Shown here piece by piece: positions 1-12,479 of a stretch of 64,000 bases of DNA. A program made the position numbers and the translations under genes. The stretch covers positions 39,461,112 through 39,525,111 of the forward strand of contig JAKSZU010000020.1 in the NCBI GenBank assembly GCA_026018925.1. The letters are read 5' to 3'. Within the stretch, counting starts at the first letter, position 1. Each line of letters starts with the position of its first letter. The DNA comes from Tupaia tana (lineage: Eukaryota > Chordata > Mammalia > Scandentia > Tupaiidae). The notes under the pieces are model-generated. The model was given only the letters and a program-made list of their open reading frames with translations, made no database searches and was not told where the DNA came from.

Positions 1-2199
1 ACAAATGTCTATAGTTTCATCTCTTATCCTGCTACAACTGGCCAGCCTTTGAAATTAAACACAGATTAGGACTATAACCAAAGGTACCAGTGGCTTGGAT
101 GAGACCGATCAGATGGGGAAGGAAGTAGAGGAGACACTTCTGAGGCAGCTTCCAGGAAAATCCCCAGGAAGAAACTACAGAGGCCTGTATGAAAGGTCAA
201 AACTCCAAATGTCTGCAGAAGCCAAGCAGTTAATGCAGACGAGAGAAGTGTGCAGATGTGAGTCTTTAGTCGTGGGGACTCCGGCAAACAAGAGCGCATG
301 GTGCCCTCTGTAAAGGAAGCAGTCAGTAACTCAGTTCCAGTCAATTAGGGCCAGTTCAGAAAACAACTAGTATTAATAGATCTGACTTGTCGAGAGAAGC
401 TGGCCTCCAGATGTGCATGTGAAATGTTCCCATTTTGAAGACTATGGTCCAAGCCAAATAAACAGGCCCGTAATATCTTTGGACTTCCAAGTTGTGTTGA
501 TGCCTAGAAGATGTAACCTTAAGGATGTTTTGAGGGATAGTTCTTTCTTTTTCTCGCTTGATCTTGGTCAAAAATTATTGGTGCTATAAAGATAAATTGG
601 TTTCTGAGAAGAAGAAAAAGAAAGGAAAAAAGGAAAAAAGAAAATGAATGAATGACTTGAGGAAAAATGTAAGAGGTCCGTGTATTCTCATTGATAAAGG
701 GTTCCTAGATGCCATAAAAGAAATGATCTTATAGGAAAAGGGACTCAGGAGGTCACAGAGAACAAAAATCCAGGTCAGAGTCTAATAATAAATAAACATA
801 ACAAGAAAATAAAGAGAAAATGCCCCATTTCCCTGTTTGGAAAAAATTAAAAGTCTGAGGCTCTGCCCAAGGAGGGCAGATTTGGACCTCCTGAGGAAGA
901 CAACAGCCAAGACGCATCACGAGCCTACGGAGGGAGCTGGCCAGGCTGTCTCCTCCCAGCATGAACTTAAGGCAGTAGCATGGGTTCAGGTGTATGTCAC
1001 AGGGTGTTGAAAGGAAATTCACAGGAAGGTGGAAGGGGAGGAGGTTCAACCATCAAATACACTTGGACAATTCCAAGTCGAACATATTTCTTTTCTTTGC
1101 AATAGTGTAGAGCCTGTCATGTGGATTCTAACCTACTGCGACCATGCAAAAGCAGTGGACATGGGTTGATGCCACGTGGGATATCTAAGGACTCTGTGTC
1201 TTGGGTAGGAAACTACGGCACATGGGCAGAGGTGATGCTTCAGTCTCTTCCTCAGCCACAAATCACAATTTTAGGAGAAACCAGTACGTATAAAGAACAC
1301 AGAGCTTCTCTGTAGCTATCCGGTAACAACTGTTCTTCTGGACCGTGGGTTTTCATGCTGGAATGAGAGGGCCCTGGCAAGGAATCGGAGCTTGTCACAT
1401 AAACCAACAAGAATATTTTTGGCCAGAGGCTTGAAGACCAAACAAGAGTGAATTAAAATGAGTTTTGAGGGGGGGGGGGATCAAGTAGAATGTTCAAATA
1501 AACTCTTCCATCACAGCTCACGAGGGGCAGCAGGTGTGAGCTAGAAATGAGAGGCGTGGCAGAGGTGATACCGAGCCGTTCTCCTGAGAAACCAGCCAGG
1601 AGAGGCACCAAGGCCACGCCAACAGCTGGGACACGTTTGCCACTGCTCAGTGAGGAGGCCAAGCATAGGAGTCCCATCCACTTGGGGAGCCAGCATGACG
1701 TAGAGATGGCAGAACACAGCCACATGGGGACGGAACACAGCCACAAGGCCAGGCTGTGGAGAAGGTGCATGCACGTGGAAGAAGTCCCCAGCCTCAGAGT
1801 GCAAGCGCCGCAGAGAGCATATGGACACGACTTTCTGGACGGGAGGGAAAGGATTTTGCTGGCAGTGTACACTACAGTCTCACCAGGCAGCGAGGCTCAA
1901 CCGAGCTTTCCTATTTAAGACGTTTAAAACTGGCACAGGAAGAAGATGGAATAGGGAAGGGGAGGCAGGTATTGATCCAGGCATCTGCCCCACCTAATGA
2001 ATGTGTGACTTGCTCCGCTAACAGTCTCATGTCTCCAACGGTAGGGGAAACAAGGAGGAAAATACCTTCTCTGGACGTAATTCTGACTAGGAGGAGTCTA
2101 ACTGAGTGATGGTGTGGAAGGCACAGAAAACTTACGAGGAAACACAACAAATATTCTGGAATTTTATGACAGCTCAAGAGAGACGTGGTGCATTCCCTT
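1..2199. other. DGKG intron sequence without recognised features
   Basis: This is upstream of the first DGKG exon seen, so it is intronic by inference. It contains an A/G-rich patch (about 606-645) and an 11-base G run (1469-1479). I recognise no exon, RNA gene or repeat family. Open frames on both strands (for example 1453-1872) are short and featureless. Confidence 0.5.
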
Positions 2200-2455
2200 A
2201 TTTTTTATTTTTAGAGAGAGATTTTTGCTGTTGGGTGCATGCACTGGCTTGAGAGGGAGAGAGACAGAAAGCGAGAAATCACTCCCCAGGAGGGATGGCC
2301 ACCCCACAGTCCCTTCTCCTCCACTCCCCTCTCGGGATTTTGGGCATGCACACACACGCACCCGGCGTGAGTTTTAAGCTGCCGGGCCTGGGTCTGAAAC
2401 CTCAATGGACTGCATGGGAGTCCAGCAATGTGACCGTCACATCCTCTGCTGGTCC
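2200..2455 (-). mobile_element. SINE, L family
   Basis: Reverse orientation: a T/A-rich tail complement comes first, then the complement of the body (GAGAAATCACTCCCC, CCCTTCTCCTCCA) and the tRNA-like head, ending CTGCTGGTCC. The head and body are moderately diverged from the young copies, so this is an older insertion. Confidence 0.85.
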
Positions 2456-2739
2456 TCGTGGTGTGTCTCCTGCTCCCTTCCTACCTCTCCTCGTGTCACG
2501 TCCCCTCTGCATCTCCCATACCACCCTGATGAGAACCCCAGCCCAACCTCAGGCACCACCAAAGATCTGAAGGGTAGAAGAGTCTCTGTGTTTCTTTCCT
2601 AGGAAGTTGAGGAAAACAAAGGTCACCAATCCAAATTCAGCTTGTATTTCAAGTTGGAACTTAAAATAAATGAGGCCGCAATGCCAGTTGTATACACAGT
2701 GGAGTTCCATTGTGCTTTGAGTGTATGTCCTACGTCCAC

Positions 2740-2925
2740 AGATATAGTTCCAATTAATTCTCCCTGCAAGGTAGGTCATATTATCCCACTTCAAAGATGA
2801 AGAGACTAAGAGACAGAGTCTAAATGACTTGCCAATGCCACATAGCAAGTAAATGACTGACATGTGGCTTGAACCCAGTCCTCTCTGTCTCCTAAACAGA
2901 GCTCCTTCTGCTCCACCACGCTGCC
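2740..2925 (-). repeat. MIR-type ancient SINE
   Basis: The text runs from TCCCACTTCAAAGATGAAGAGACT through GACTTGCCAATGCCACATAGCAAGTAAATG to GCTTGAACCCAGTC and a CCACCACGCTGCCTC end. That is the order expected of a MIR in reverse orientation. Confidence 0.7.
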
Positions 2926-5900
2926 TCCCTCACACCACATTACGCTGTAGGTACCCAACGGGTTAACTGGCTTCTGTGGGTTAGCCTGGAACCCAACCTC
3001 AGCACAACATTGTCTCTATGGGGAAATGTGCTCAGAGTGACAAACAACTGGCTTAACCAGGGAACGACTGTAACTCGATATCCTAAACTGGGCACTGCCT
3101 CCTTCAGAGAGGGCAGGAGGGCGAGGAGGCAGGCTGTCCCTCCTGTGTCCCGCAGGCTGCAGGACACCATTCCAGACTAGTTTCGCATCTGCCAAGGAAC
3201 AGCGTCTCAGTCACGGCTGCAAAATAGCCACGCAGTGCCCACCACAGCGGGTAGACGTGGGGTCCGCTGAGGGGACCAGTGGTGTGGGGAACAGCTGCTG
3301 CAGCCCGGCACGGCCAGCACTGCTGAGTGGGGACTCGGGGTATTCCCACAGCTGAGGGAGGGGTCAAGCCGCTCTGAGTCTTGGTCTCTCTCTCTCCTCT
3401 TTCTCACCCCACCTAGCAATTCCGGCAGAGCCAGGCTATGAAACTGCTCTGGGGGTTTGCACCTGCTCCCCCAAATAGTTCTGCTTTTGAGCCTTTGTTG
3501 ATCAGGATCCAGGGACATTCCTCAGTGAGAGGCTCAAGCAGGCAGAGCAGCTTCTCTGGCCCTCCGAGGCTTTGGTCCTCGCCCTACCTGTCCCCGCCAC
3601 CTTCTGCAGGGCCGCTGGGCCTTCCCTTCCCCTCCCCTCCAGGCAGGGTTTCTGTGAGTCCCAGTGTTGGACTTTGCTCTGATAACTACCAGAGCCAGCT
3701 ATTCAGTGCCCTCCAGCCTCAGCCAAATCAGCCTGAAGGGGATTCTCTTTCCGCGGATAACTCTTCAAAGGGAGAAAGAATTGCTAACGAGCAGCGGAAC
3801 ACCGAGAATTTTTCTTTCAGATGAGGAGAGCTTTTTCTCCTGGCAAGGGCAGATACGGACTGGAAAACACACTGGAGACTCAGGCCCTCGGGAGAGGAAA
3901 GCCCTGACAAGATGACGCTGGGCCTTGCCGGCCTCCCAAGCCTCTCCTGAGGTTACCCCCACGGTGGGGACATTCACGTCATTGTGTCAGTTCTCTGGTA
4001 GAGCTGCTGGGACTTCAGAAAGACTCCGTGGCTTCGGAGAGGCAGTGTCTGTGAGCGCGTTTGGGGAGTGGACCGTGAGTCCAAAGAAGCCTCCCTGTGG
4101 CTGCCCGCGTGTGCCCGCACGTGCTGTGCTGGGGAGATCTGATCGCAAACGCTGGCTGGCTTCGTGCTTGGAGTCCTGTCCTAAGGAGATACTGGCAAGT
4201 GCCGGACAGGATTCAGGAGAGCCTACGAAAGGGGAATGTGTCCGTAGTCCACAGAAGCGAACTGGCATGGAGGCAGAGTCACTATGGAGACCAGTTCCTC
4301 CAGGTTCTCTGGAGCCCTTGGAAGGGTGGAGAAGGTGCTCTAAGCATGAGGCTCCTTGATTTGGGGCGTTGCTACTTCAGAGCAAGAGTAGAGACCAGAA
4401 GCGAAAGAGAAGCCCAGACCACTGACTCTCTCACTAAGAGCGTCACGGGATCCAAAGCAATAGGGCCGGTCAGCATCAAGTCGAGGTCCATGCATGTGGC
4501 CGGGTGGTCGATCTGAGCAGACCCGGGCCACAGCGTGAATGAGAATGACCATGGCTTTGCAGCCACTAGCTCTGATGACAGGTTGACTTTCCTATTCTCT
4601 CGGATGCCTCTGGGCATAGCAGAGGAAGCCAGGGGTAGTGGGACTGCGAAAACTATGGACTGGAAATCAGGGGTTGGGATTTGCACTCTAGCTCTGTCCC
4701 TTCTGGCTACATCTCAGAGCTGATCAGTTTCCCAACAGTGTACCGTGAGAAGAGAAGAGAACCACCGTCCAGACCTGGTGTGGAGTGGTAGCCCCACGGG
4801 GACCGTTCACCACTGGGGAGTGCGCTGCTTTTATTCCTCCCCCGCCACAGTGACTGAGGCTTTTGTCCTCCAAAAATGCTATTCTAAGTAAGAATTCATT
4901 TTCCCATTTTTATTATTATTATTAAGATCCATTTGCAAATCAGTGTTTCTGGTTATCAAGCACTAACAATGTAATTGATTGAATTTCAGTCCACAACAAA
5001 AACCCCACTCGTTTCGCCTATGCAGTCTTTATTAACATTAGATGCATAAATATACTGTTCTACGTTAACAAAGGTGGACACCAACCAATAGACTCCACTC
5101 AGACTTTGAAAGAGGCCTTGGAACCCATGGTCCCCTGGCTGGGAATCTCTGACCCTGGGAGGCCCCTTCAGTGCAAACGATCTGTCATCTGTGATTGTAC
5201 AGGTATTTTTTCACACATGGAATGACCTAAGATGTGTCCTTGCAGGTTATGGAAAGGGTTCTACATGTAAAACACATCCTAAGTCAGTTCCTCTGACCTG
5301 TATCAACCTTTTTTTTTTTTCATTAGCTCTCCCCTCTGTCTTGTTCTCCATGATGTTTGTGCTGACCCCCTCCTGGTCTCTGGTCACTCATCACCCTACG
5401 TTTTTCTGAGTACCATGAACACAAGTGTTGTCCCAAGTATGGAGAAAACCCAGGGAATACCTTGGCCCCTTGAAGCTGAAACGCACCGAGCCAGCCCACG
5501 TCTTTTGGCAGGAGCAGCAGACACAGGAGTCACACGCAAAGCAGGCAGACAGCTATTTACAGAGCCTCCTTCCTGCAGGGTGTCCACTTTCCCTCCACCC
5601 AAGGGGCCACTGCCCCCTCTTGGCATAGAGTAGCCCATCCACTGCTCCATGCTGAGGGTCACCGGTGCCCCTCCCGACGAGCACTGAGAACAGGGCACAG
5701 CATGCACGGTGGATTAGGAGTGGTGACAAGGTCTCCGATGGGCCAGGGCAGCTGGGCGTGCGGGGGACACAGATGGCCTCTACGGCACCTGTGAGGTGCT
5801 GGTCACGGGCCTCTTACAGGACTGACATCTTGGCCTTAGAGCTAAGCCCACCTGTCTGGGCATTTTTGTTATTTAAATAAACTCTTAGTATAAACTTTGA

Positions 5901-7416
5901 CTAATATGATTACTAAACTTTCAAAGGCATTTGGGATTCAGATCATGTCAAATGCTAACAGGAAAATAGTCTCAGGGCTATTACTAACACTCGCCATTCA
6001 AGTACAATAAGCTCGAGCTATATTTGCCCTTCTGTGTTTTTATCATATCTGCTTGCTGTTGCTAAATTATCATGTACCTTAATAACCTGATACTGTTATC
6101 TTTGGCAGTAGAAGCGATAACATCACCAATAACCAAAAAGTATTAAGTGAGATCATTTGTTTTGTTTTTTAATTGAGGTGAAGTTTATGGAAATCAATAA
6201 TTAATGTACAGAAATAGCCCTTTAGCTAAGCCTAGTTTCCCAGATGCATAGTTTTGGGCCTACACAGTGTTATCGTAGAAAGTAGAATTATATGCCAAAT
6301 CCAATAATCAGAAGATTTTACGTTAAATGATACATATACCTGGACTCTTTTCTAAAAATGGCAACTCTGGCAACGCTGGGCCCTCTCTCCAATTTGGTGG
6401 CAGTTGTGGGGCACATCCCTCCTGTCCCATTTTCTGTTTGCTCATGTTGTTCAGGTTTCTCAGAAATCAGGGCTCTGAGCCCTTCACGAAGGTGAAGAAA
6501 CCGGCCTAGAGAGCCTGCGGGCCTCTCGGGGTGTCTCCTGCTGCTGTGCTTGAACTGGGGCGGGAAGGTAGCCTCCACTCCCTGCTCTGCCCCTCAGCAC
6601 CACCGAACACCGTCTCGTGGGTGACACCTGTTTCACCGGGCCTCCCGCCTGGGTGCCACATGACACAGAAGGCCTAACTATTTGAGTCATGAGCCACTCG
6701 GGGACCCTGATTATCAAAGTCCAAACCACAACGAGGAATACCTTCACTTCAAGGGCTTCTATTTCCAGAAATAACCGTAGTGTTCTCTGTGCAGACTTCT
6801 AAGCCCAACGAAACATTTTCATGTTTTAACGTCTTCAAAAGTCTATTGCCCTTAAACTTCTTTGATTCTCAAAGGGGAAAAAAAAAAAAAAAAAAAGGCC
6901 CAGCAGAAGCTCGGGGTGGTGGAGGTTGCTAAATACATCGTCTCTGAGGCACGAATACCCAGCAGCTAGTTGGGTTTTACTTGTGGACACCCTTGAACAC
7001 GGGCTATTCATAGCTGTCAGGATGATGACTGATTCGAGCCTGAAATTGCTGACAAACATAAAAGAACATTTTTAATTAGTCTCATTTTTTCCCTCATCTG
7101 TCAAATGAGAAGATTCAACTAACTAGTGTGCCACGGATGGTATTTTCTTATAAACTGGGGGAAATTATGAAAACCAGAAATAGAGTGGATTCGTGGTGTT
7201 ACTACTGTTATTTGCCACTCCTCTGTGTGGCTGAGAGTCCCTGGGAGCCCAGAGGAAGAGCTTCTGCCTCAAGAATGATCTAAACCTAGGTCATTTGGAG
7301 CCTGACAATGACCTAGAAGGTTTTTGGAGCTGGTGATCATACTCGGCAACTGGGTAAGGCTTAGTCATTCCCCAGTCAAAAGGTGATTATAGGAAGGGAA
7401 AAAATGGCTGGCCAAG
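2926..7416. other. Intron, mostly unique sequence
   Basis: No coding exon, RNA gene or young SINE is visible. The stretch includes a TTA-type run (about 4910-4924), pyrimidine-rich segments around 3380-3650, and an A run of about 20 bases near 6879-6897 with no SINE body beside it. Several 100-140 residue open frames (for example 3438-3824, 3925-4359) have low-complexity composition and no recognisable domain. Confidence 0.5.
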
Positions 7417-7434
7417 GAAAACTCAGGAAGAGAT

Positions 7435-7702
7435 GGGGACCGGCAGTTAGCGTAATGGCTATGTCACTGGACTCCCACGTAGTCGACCGCGGTTCAAGTC
7501 CCGGACCTGGTGGCTTAAACTCACGCCGGGCGTGTGTGCGTGCGTGCCCAAGATCCCGAGAGGAGAATGGAGGAGAAGGGATTGCGGCGTGACCATCCCC
7601 TCTGGGGGGTGATTTCTCGCTTTCTATCTGTCTGTCTCTCTCTGTCTGTCTGGAGAGCGCACGCGCCCTATAGCAAAAACCTCTCCAAAAAAAAAAAAAA
7701 AA
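7435..7702 (+). mobile_element. SINE, L family, young, perfect target-site duplication
   Basis: The tRNA-like head begins GGGGACCGGCAGTTAGCG and carries a good B box (GGTTCAAGTCCCGG). The body has the GTGTGCGTGCGTGCCCAAGATC block, a CCCCTCTGGGGGG hairpin-like block and the CCCTATAGCAAAAACCTCTCC end, followed by an A tail. A 17-base duplication GAAAACTCAGGAAGAGA flanks it (7417-7433 and 7703-7719). CpGs are largely intact, which indicates recent insertion. Confidence 0.93.
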
Positions 7703-7879
7703 GAAAACTCAGGAAGAGAGATGCAAAAAAAAGCATTCCAACAGACATGAAAACATTGTTAGCTTTATTTTCTTTAAGAAATATTGTCTACCTGGGGTGG
7801 AATCCACCACACCAGTCCTGCCCTTACCCCTGCAACCACTGGGGAATGAGTCTTGCAGTGACTATCTCCTAGCAACAAG

Positions 7880-8110
7880 GGAAAATAGCCATTGAGCGGT
7901 TACCAGGCATTAAACACCTGCCTGGTGCTTCGCATGTGCCACACAAGCTTCGTAACTTTGTTGGATAGAGAATAATATTCACACTTTGTGGAAGAAGAAA
8001 TGAAGGCTCAAAGAACTGGAATAACTTGTCTGGTCAGAAAGAGGCAAAGCCAGTCATGAACCCCGGCCACTCCGTTTCCAAGTGCCATGTTCTCTTGCAG
8101 CAGATGAAAA
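7880..8110 (-). repeat. MIR-type ancient SINE
   Basis: Reverse-orientation MIR order: GCACTAA-like start, CACACAAGCTTCG, GAAGAAATGAAGGCTCAAAGAACTGG, CTTGTCTGGTCAGAAAG, and GCCAGTCATGAACCCCGG ending near TGTTCTCTTG. Diverged, as expected of this family. Confidence 0.6.
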
Positions 8111-8646
8111 AGACAAAACCCTGGTGCCACATTCAGCAGCAGTCATGCCCGACAGGGGCCAGGAGGAGCGTGGCTGGGGAGGCACTTCCAAACAGAAGAC
8201 GCAGCGCTGGCTCTCACGTTCCCTGGTTGACAGGAGAGGGGGGTGCACCTCCCATTTCGCATTGGAGGGTATGCCATGTCTACGAGCTTTGACTGGAAGC
8301 TTACCTTGGGAAGGGTCATGGTGGTGCTGTGCTGGTGAGGGAAAGGCGAAAGGAAGAAAAAGAAGATGAGAGAGATTAATTCACTTCACCCTGTGGGTTT
8401 TCTTGTCTGTGGCAGTAGTATCTCCCTCCTAGGGTTTTTCTGAGAATTGAAAGAGATCATAAATGTAAAATGGTTAGCAAAGTGCACAACCAAAGGACCA
8501 TGGGAATAGAATGCATTCGTTTCTAACCAAAAAGTGCCTGAGTTGAGAGAGGAAAAACAAAGGCTTTTAGATTTCGAACACATAGTCTCCTGGGGTCAGA
8601 AGTCAAAGGTTAAAGTTTGGTGAAGCTATTAAAAGTACACAGGCTC

Positions 8647-8913
8647 GGGGGAGCAGCAGTTAGCATAATGGCTATGTCGCTGGACTCCCACGTAGTCAAC
8701 CGCAGTTCGCGTCCCGGACCCGGTGGCTTAAACTCACGCTGGGCGCGTGTGCGTGCGTGCCCAAGATCCCTAGAGGAGAATGGAGGAGAAGGGATTGCGG
8801 CGTGGCCATCCCCTCTGGGGGGTGATTTCTCGCTTTCTATCTCTCTGTCTCTCTCTGTCTGGCGAGCACACGCACCCTATAGCAAAAACCTCTCCAAAAA
8901 AAGAAAAAAAATA
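8647..8913 (+). mobile_element. SINE, L family, young, perfect target-site duplication
   Basis: Full-length L copy with a 16-base duplication AAAAGTACACAGGCTC at 8631-8646 and 8914-8929. It shares with the copy at 7435 the CCCCTCTGGGGGG body block and the TTTCTATCT pyrimidine variant, so the two form a subgroup. Confidence 0.93.
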
Positions 8914-9199
8914 AAAAGTACACAGGCTCTGCGAAGAGCAGGAACACTGCCTGACTCACCACTTACCTCTGGGCCCTACATAGTGCCTGGCCCATACGAG
9001 GGGTCAGTAAATGTTCAATGGATGGGTGGATGGACAGACAGACAGATGTGCCAACCACAAAAGTGCTGTCCATCAGTCACCAAAAAAAAGACCGCCACTG
9101 GAGAATTCATCTCCGATGTCACTCTCTCAGGAAATGACACCAGCTCTATCGCGCTGAAACAAAACTGGGGTGCATTTTGACTACTCTTTCTCACTCCCA

Positions 9200-9358
9200 A
9201 CCAACCAACCCTGGCAGATCCATCTCCTGAAACTCAGCTTGTGAATCGTCTCCTCTGTTCTCTGCTACCATCACCACGTTTGTTCAGGCCTTTCCCAATT
9301 CTCTCGTGGATTTCTACACCATCTCCAAACTATTCTCCAAGCCTCCAGCCTGTACCTC

Positions 9359-9389
<31 letters not shown>

Positions 9390-9990
9390 GAGAGGTTTTT
9401 CGCTATAGGGCGCATGCGCTCGCCAGACAGACAGACAGACAGAGAGAGACATAGAGACAGAAAGCAAGAAATCACCCCCCACGGGGGGATGGTCACGCCG
9501 CAATCCCTTCTCCTCCATTCTCCTCTCGGGATCTTGGGCACGCACGCACACGCGCCTGGCTTGAGTTGTAAGTCACCGGGTCCGAGACGCGAACCGCAGT
9601 CGACTACGTGGGAGTCCAGCGACATAGCCATTACGCTAACTGCTGGTTCCCTGTACCTCCCCTTTTAATCCACTTTCCACACCTGAAACGAGTGATATTT
9701 ACAAAGTACAAATCTGATCAGGCCACTGGCCTCACGTAAGGATGGGCCACGCTGCTCTACAACTCCACGAGAAAGCCCGAGCGCCGAGGCACGGCCTTGC
9801 CAGTCTTGACGGTCCTGCTGCTGCCTCCCTCCCCACGCCCGCCCTTGGGCTCAGTGTCCTTTCCAGCAGGCTGGTGCCTCCTCTTGCTCTGTCCACTGCA
9901 GGGGCTCCTTCCTCTACCTCGAATGCTTGACCTCTGCGTACTCCGTTCCTTACTACATCCCTCGGAGCTCAGTTCTGGCATCGCCCCACT
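9200..9990 (+). repeat. L2 LINE remnant interrupted by a SINE
   Basis: Pyrimidine-rich sequence with the order typical of the L2 3' part: CATCACCACGTTTG, then CAAATCTGATCAGGCCACTGGCC, then CCTCGAATGCTTGACC. The young SINE at 9366-9649 splits it. Further L2-like text follows at about 10810-10935 after the minisatellite. Confidence 0.5.
9366..9649 (-). mobile_element. SINE, L family, youngest subgroup, perfect target-site duplication
   Basis: Reverse orientation with a long T run. The duplication is 17 bases, CCTGTACCTCCCCTTTT (9349-9365 and 9650-9666). It shares diagnostic changes with the copies at 47461 and 55701: GGAACCAGCAG head start, GTGACCATCCC, the CTATGTCTCTC or near variant, and (partly) GCGAAAA near the end. 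Confidence 0.93.
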
Positions 9991-10035
9991 AGGATGCATT
10001 CCTAACTGCTGATCCCACTAAGAATAGGTGTCTCT

Positions 10036-10296
10036 GGGACCAGCAAATGGTATAATGGTTACATTGCTAGACTTGCACAAAGCCAACTGTGGTTTAAGTC
10101 CTGGACCCAGTGGCTTAAAACTCATACCGGGCACATGTGTGTGTGTGCCCAAAGCCCTGAGAGGAGAGTGGAGAGGAAGGAACTGCAGCGTGGGGTGGGG
10201 GGGTGGTTTATCACTTTCTGTCTCTCCGTCTTTCTCTGTCTCTCTGGCAAGTGCATGCACCTTATAGCAAAATCTCTCTAAAAAAAAATTGATTGA
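10036..10296 (+). mobile_element. SINE, L family, inserted in first unit of the minisatellite
   Basis: Full-length L copy, moderately diverged, ending in an A run. TGTCTCT stands on both sides (10029-10035 and 10297-10303). The left flank GGTGTCTCT matches the minisatellite unit that resumes on the right, so the insertion site lies in the first repeat unit. Confidence 0.85.
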
Positions 10297-10303
10297 TGTC
10301 TCT

Positions 10304-10800
10304 CCCCTTACTCACCCCAGTACTCAGGGCTCATTCCCTCCCCTTAGGGGCTCAGCCCGTCGGTGTCCCTCCCCTTACTCACCCCAGTACTCAGGGCTCA
10401 GCCCGTCGGTGTCCCTCCCCTTACTCACCCCAGTACTCAGGGCTCAGGGGTGTCTCCCCTTACTCACCCCAGTACCCTCAGTCGGTGTCCCTCCCCTTAC
10501 TCACCCCAGTACTCAGGGCTCAGCCCGTCGGTGTCCCTCCCCTTACTCACCCCAGTACTCAGGGCTCAGCCCGTCGGTGTCCCTCCCCTTACTCACCCCA
10601 GTACTCAGGGCTCAGCCCGTCGGTGTCCCTCCCCTTACTCACCCCAGTACTCAGGGCCCAGCCCGTCGGTGTCTCTCCCCTTACTCACCCCAGTACTCAG
10701 GGCCCAGCCCGTCGGTGTCTCTCCCCTTACGCACCCCAGTACTCAGGGCCTAGCCCATCGTTATCTCTCCCCTTATGCACCCCAGTATTTAGAGTTTAGC
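10304..10800. repeat. Minisatellite, 46-bp unit, about 11 copies
   Basis: The unit runs CCCCTTACTCACCCCAGTAC, then TCAGGGCTCAGCCCGTCGGTG, then TCCCT, 46 bases in the regular copies. The core recurs near 10309, 10374, 10421, 10458, 10497, 10543, 10589, 10635, 10681, 10727 and 10773. Copies near 10458 are shortened; the last two are the most diverged (TTACGCA, TTATGCA), as expected at an array edge. The minus strand is G-rich. Forward open frames across it in all three phases are products of the repeat. Confidence 0.95.
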
Positions 10801-11210
10801 CCACCGGACTATGGTCTGCTTCCTACCTCCCCTTTTCGGGTGCCTGCCTATGGGATGCTGTGTTTTGTCCTTCCTTGTACCTAGCACACGCCTTCTAGTT
10901 CCTGGCACAATGAATGTTTGTTGAATTAATAAAGACTTTCTCTCACAACAAACATGCACTTTCTCAGAAGCATGTTCACAGTCAACATCACGTCTTTGGC
11001 TAATCATGTGACCAGTCAAGATAATTAACCAAAGATTAGTATGTGGTCTATGATTCTGGAAAAAATGATTAAATTAGACATGTGGAGAACATATTTTCTT
11101 ACTAAAAGTCAAGACCCATGATCTAATAAATATGGTCACATATTTTACTTGCTCAGAAAAATGTGAATATGTAATATCTATACGTTGATCTTGTCATTGT
11201 TGCCTTACAT

Positions 11211-11340
11211 GGGAGCCTTCCAAAAGTTCATGGGTAATGTGTATCAGGAAAACACTACATATGGGTTTCAAAAATGTATTGTAGCAAAACGAACTCATAC
11301 TGTAATTTCCTTTTCCCACAAACATTTTAGAACACCCTTC
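11211..11340. mobile_element. Palindromic MITE-like DNA repeat, copy 1
   Basis: The left arm GCCTTCCAAAAGTTCATGGG and the right arm, complement of GGGTGTTCTAAAATGTTTGT, form degenerate terminal inverted repeats about 130 bases apart. The centre (GGGTTTCAAAAATGTATTG) matches the copies at 37565 and 48367. I read it as a mariner-type non-autonomous element, but the family is not named with confidence. Confidence 0.5.
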
Positions 11341-11394
11341 TGTGTTGTCCAAATATGCCAACTGAAGACCCTGAAATATAATAACAGCTAGAAA

Positions 11395-11890
11395 ATAAGG
11401 AGCTAACATTCTCGGTGGACCTACCATGTGTCAAGCATCTGGAGACATGGTCTACTACCATCTTAGTTTATCTTCTCAACTGCCCTTTGAAGCACATCTT
11501 TTCACTCTCTCTCTCCCCTCCCCGCCTTTTTTAAAAATTTGCCATAGGGCATGCATGCTCACTGGAGAGAGACAGACAGGGTGGGGGTGGGAGAGAGTGA
11601 GAACTCACCCTCCCGTGGGGAATGGCCACACCTCTATCCCTTCTCCTCCATTTTCTTCTCTGGACTTTGGGCACACACACACGTGCCTGGTGAGGTTTTC
11701 AAACCACTGAGCCTAGTACTAGAAACTCGCAGTTGAGGACCCAGTTGCTTTAACTACCATGCCTCCGCACTGTCCCTGAAGTATATCTTGTTATTCTCTC
11801 CAGCTGACAGGTGAGAAAACCAAGGCTTAAAAAGGTTAAATAACTTGCCAAAGGTTACGCAGCGAACAGTGGAAGAGTAGTCCATTTGAT
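11395..11890 (-). repeat. MIR-type SINE split by an L SINE
   Basis: The left part has CATGTGTCAAGCATCTGG and CCATCTTAGTTTATCTTCTC; the right part has CTGACAGGTGAGAAAACCAAGG, CTTGCCAAAGGTTACGCAGC. They join across the SINE at 11501-11776 in the order of a reversed MIR. Confidence 0.7.
11501..11776 (-). mobile_element. SINE, L family, older, inside a MIR
   Basis: Reverse orientation with diverged body. TGAAGCACATCTT at 11488-11500 and TGAAGTATATCTT at 11777-11789 look like a decayed 13-base target-site duplication. Ends at CTGTCCC instead of the usual CTGGTCC. Confidence 0.8.
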
Positions 11891-12479
11891 CTTCTCAGTC
11901 TGCAATCCTGACCAAACCATGACCTCTTAACCTTGTTAGATCTTGAGAAGAGACTTTTCTGAGCAAAAATAGCTGGGCTTCCGGAATTTTTATTAAAACT
12001 CTCTATCTCCTGGCAATAACTTTCAAAAGGCATGACTCAGACCAGCCATGATACTTGACAATGGAATTCCGATGCAAGTCTCCTGGCCACAGAGACGCTC
12101 TTGCTACCGGAAAGGAATGCTCAGCCTTGGCGTTCATGACGATCGGTGTTTTTCCCGTGACTTGGTCTTTGCCATTGTTGACCGTTAAAGGGCACTGACC
12201 CTCATTTTATCCCCCCTGGGGAGTCCTCTCCTTTATGTTGAACTGATTCTGTCCTTTCCCATGGTTTTTATTTCCTTCGGTGTTCAGTAATGTTCCTTGC
12301 AGTCCCATCCACTGCCCCTCTACACGGTGATCACCTGGATGCCCATAAATAGGCACGGGCCTGGCCCATCCCACAACTGTCACATAGACTCTGCAAGGAT
12401 CGGCATTCTGGAAGCAGCGTTTTAATCCCATTGTCCCAGGTAGTTCTTACGAACACTCATATTTGAGAACACAGTCTCC

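Noticed and set aside
7435-7515. tRNA gene calls at SINE heads (A and B boxes present)
   Set aside because: The tRNA-like segment is followed by the L body and A tail and flanked by target-site duplications; the clover-leaf does not fold properly. The same holds for all SINE heads listed.
10289-10884. Three overlapping forward open frames of 154-173 residues, rich in S, P, L
   Set aside because: They run through the 46-bp minisatellite in all three phases; the repeat explains them completely.
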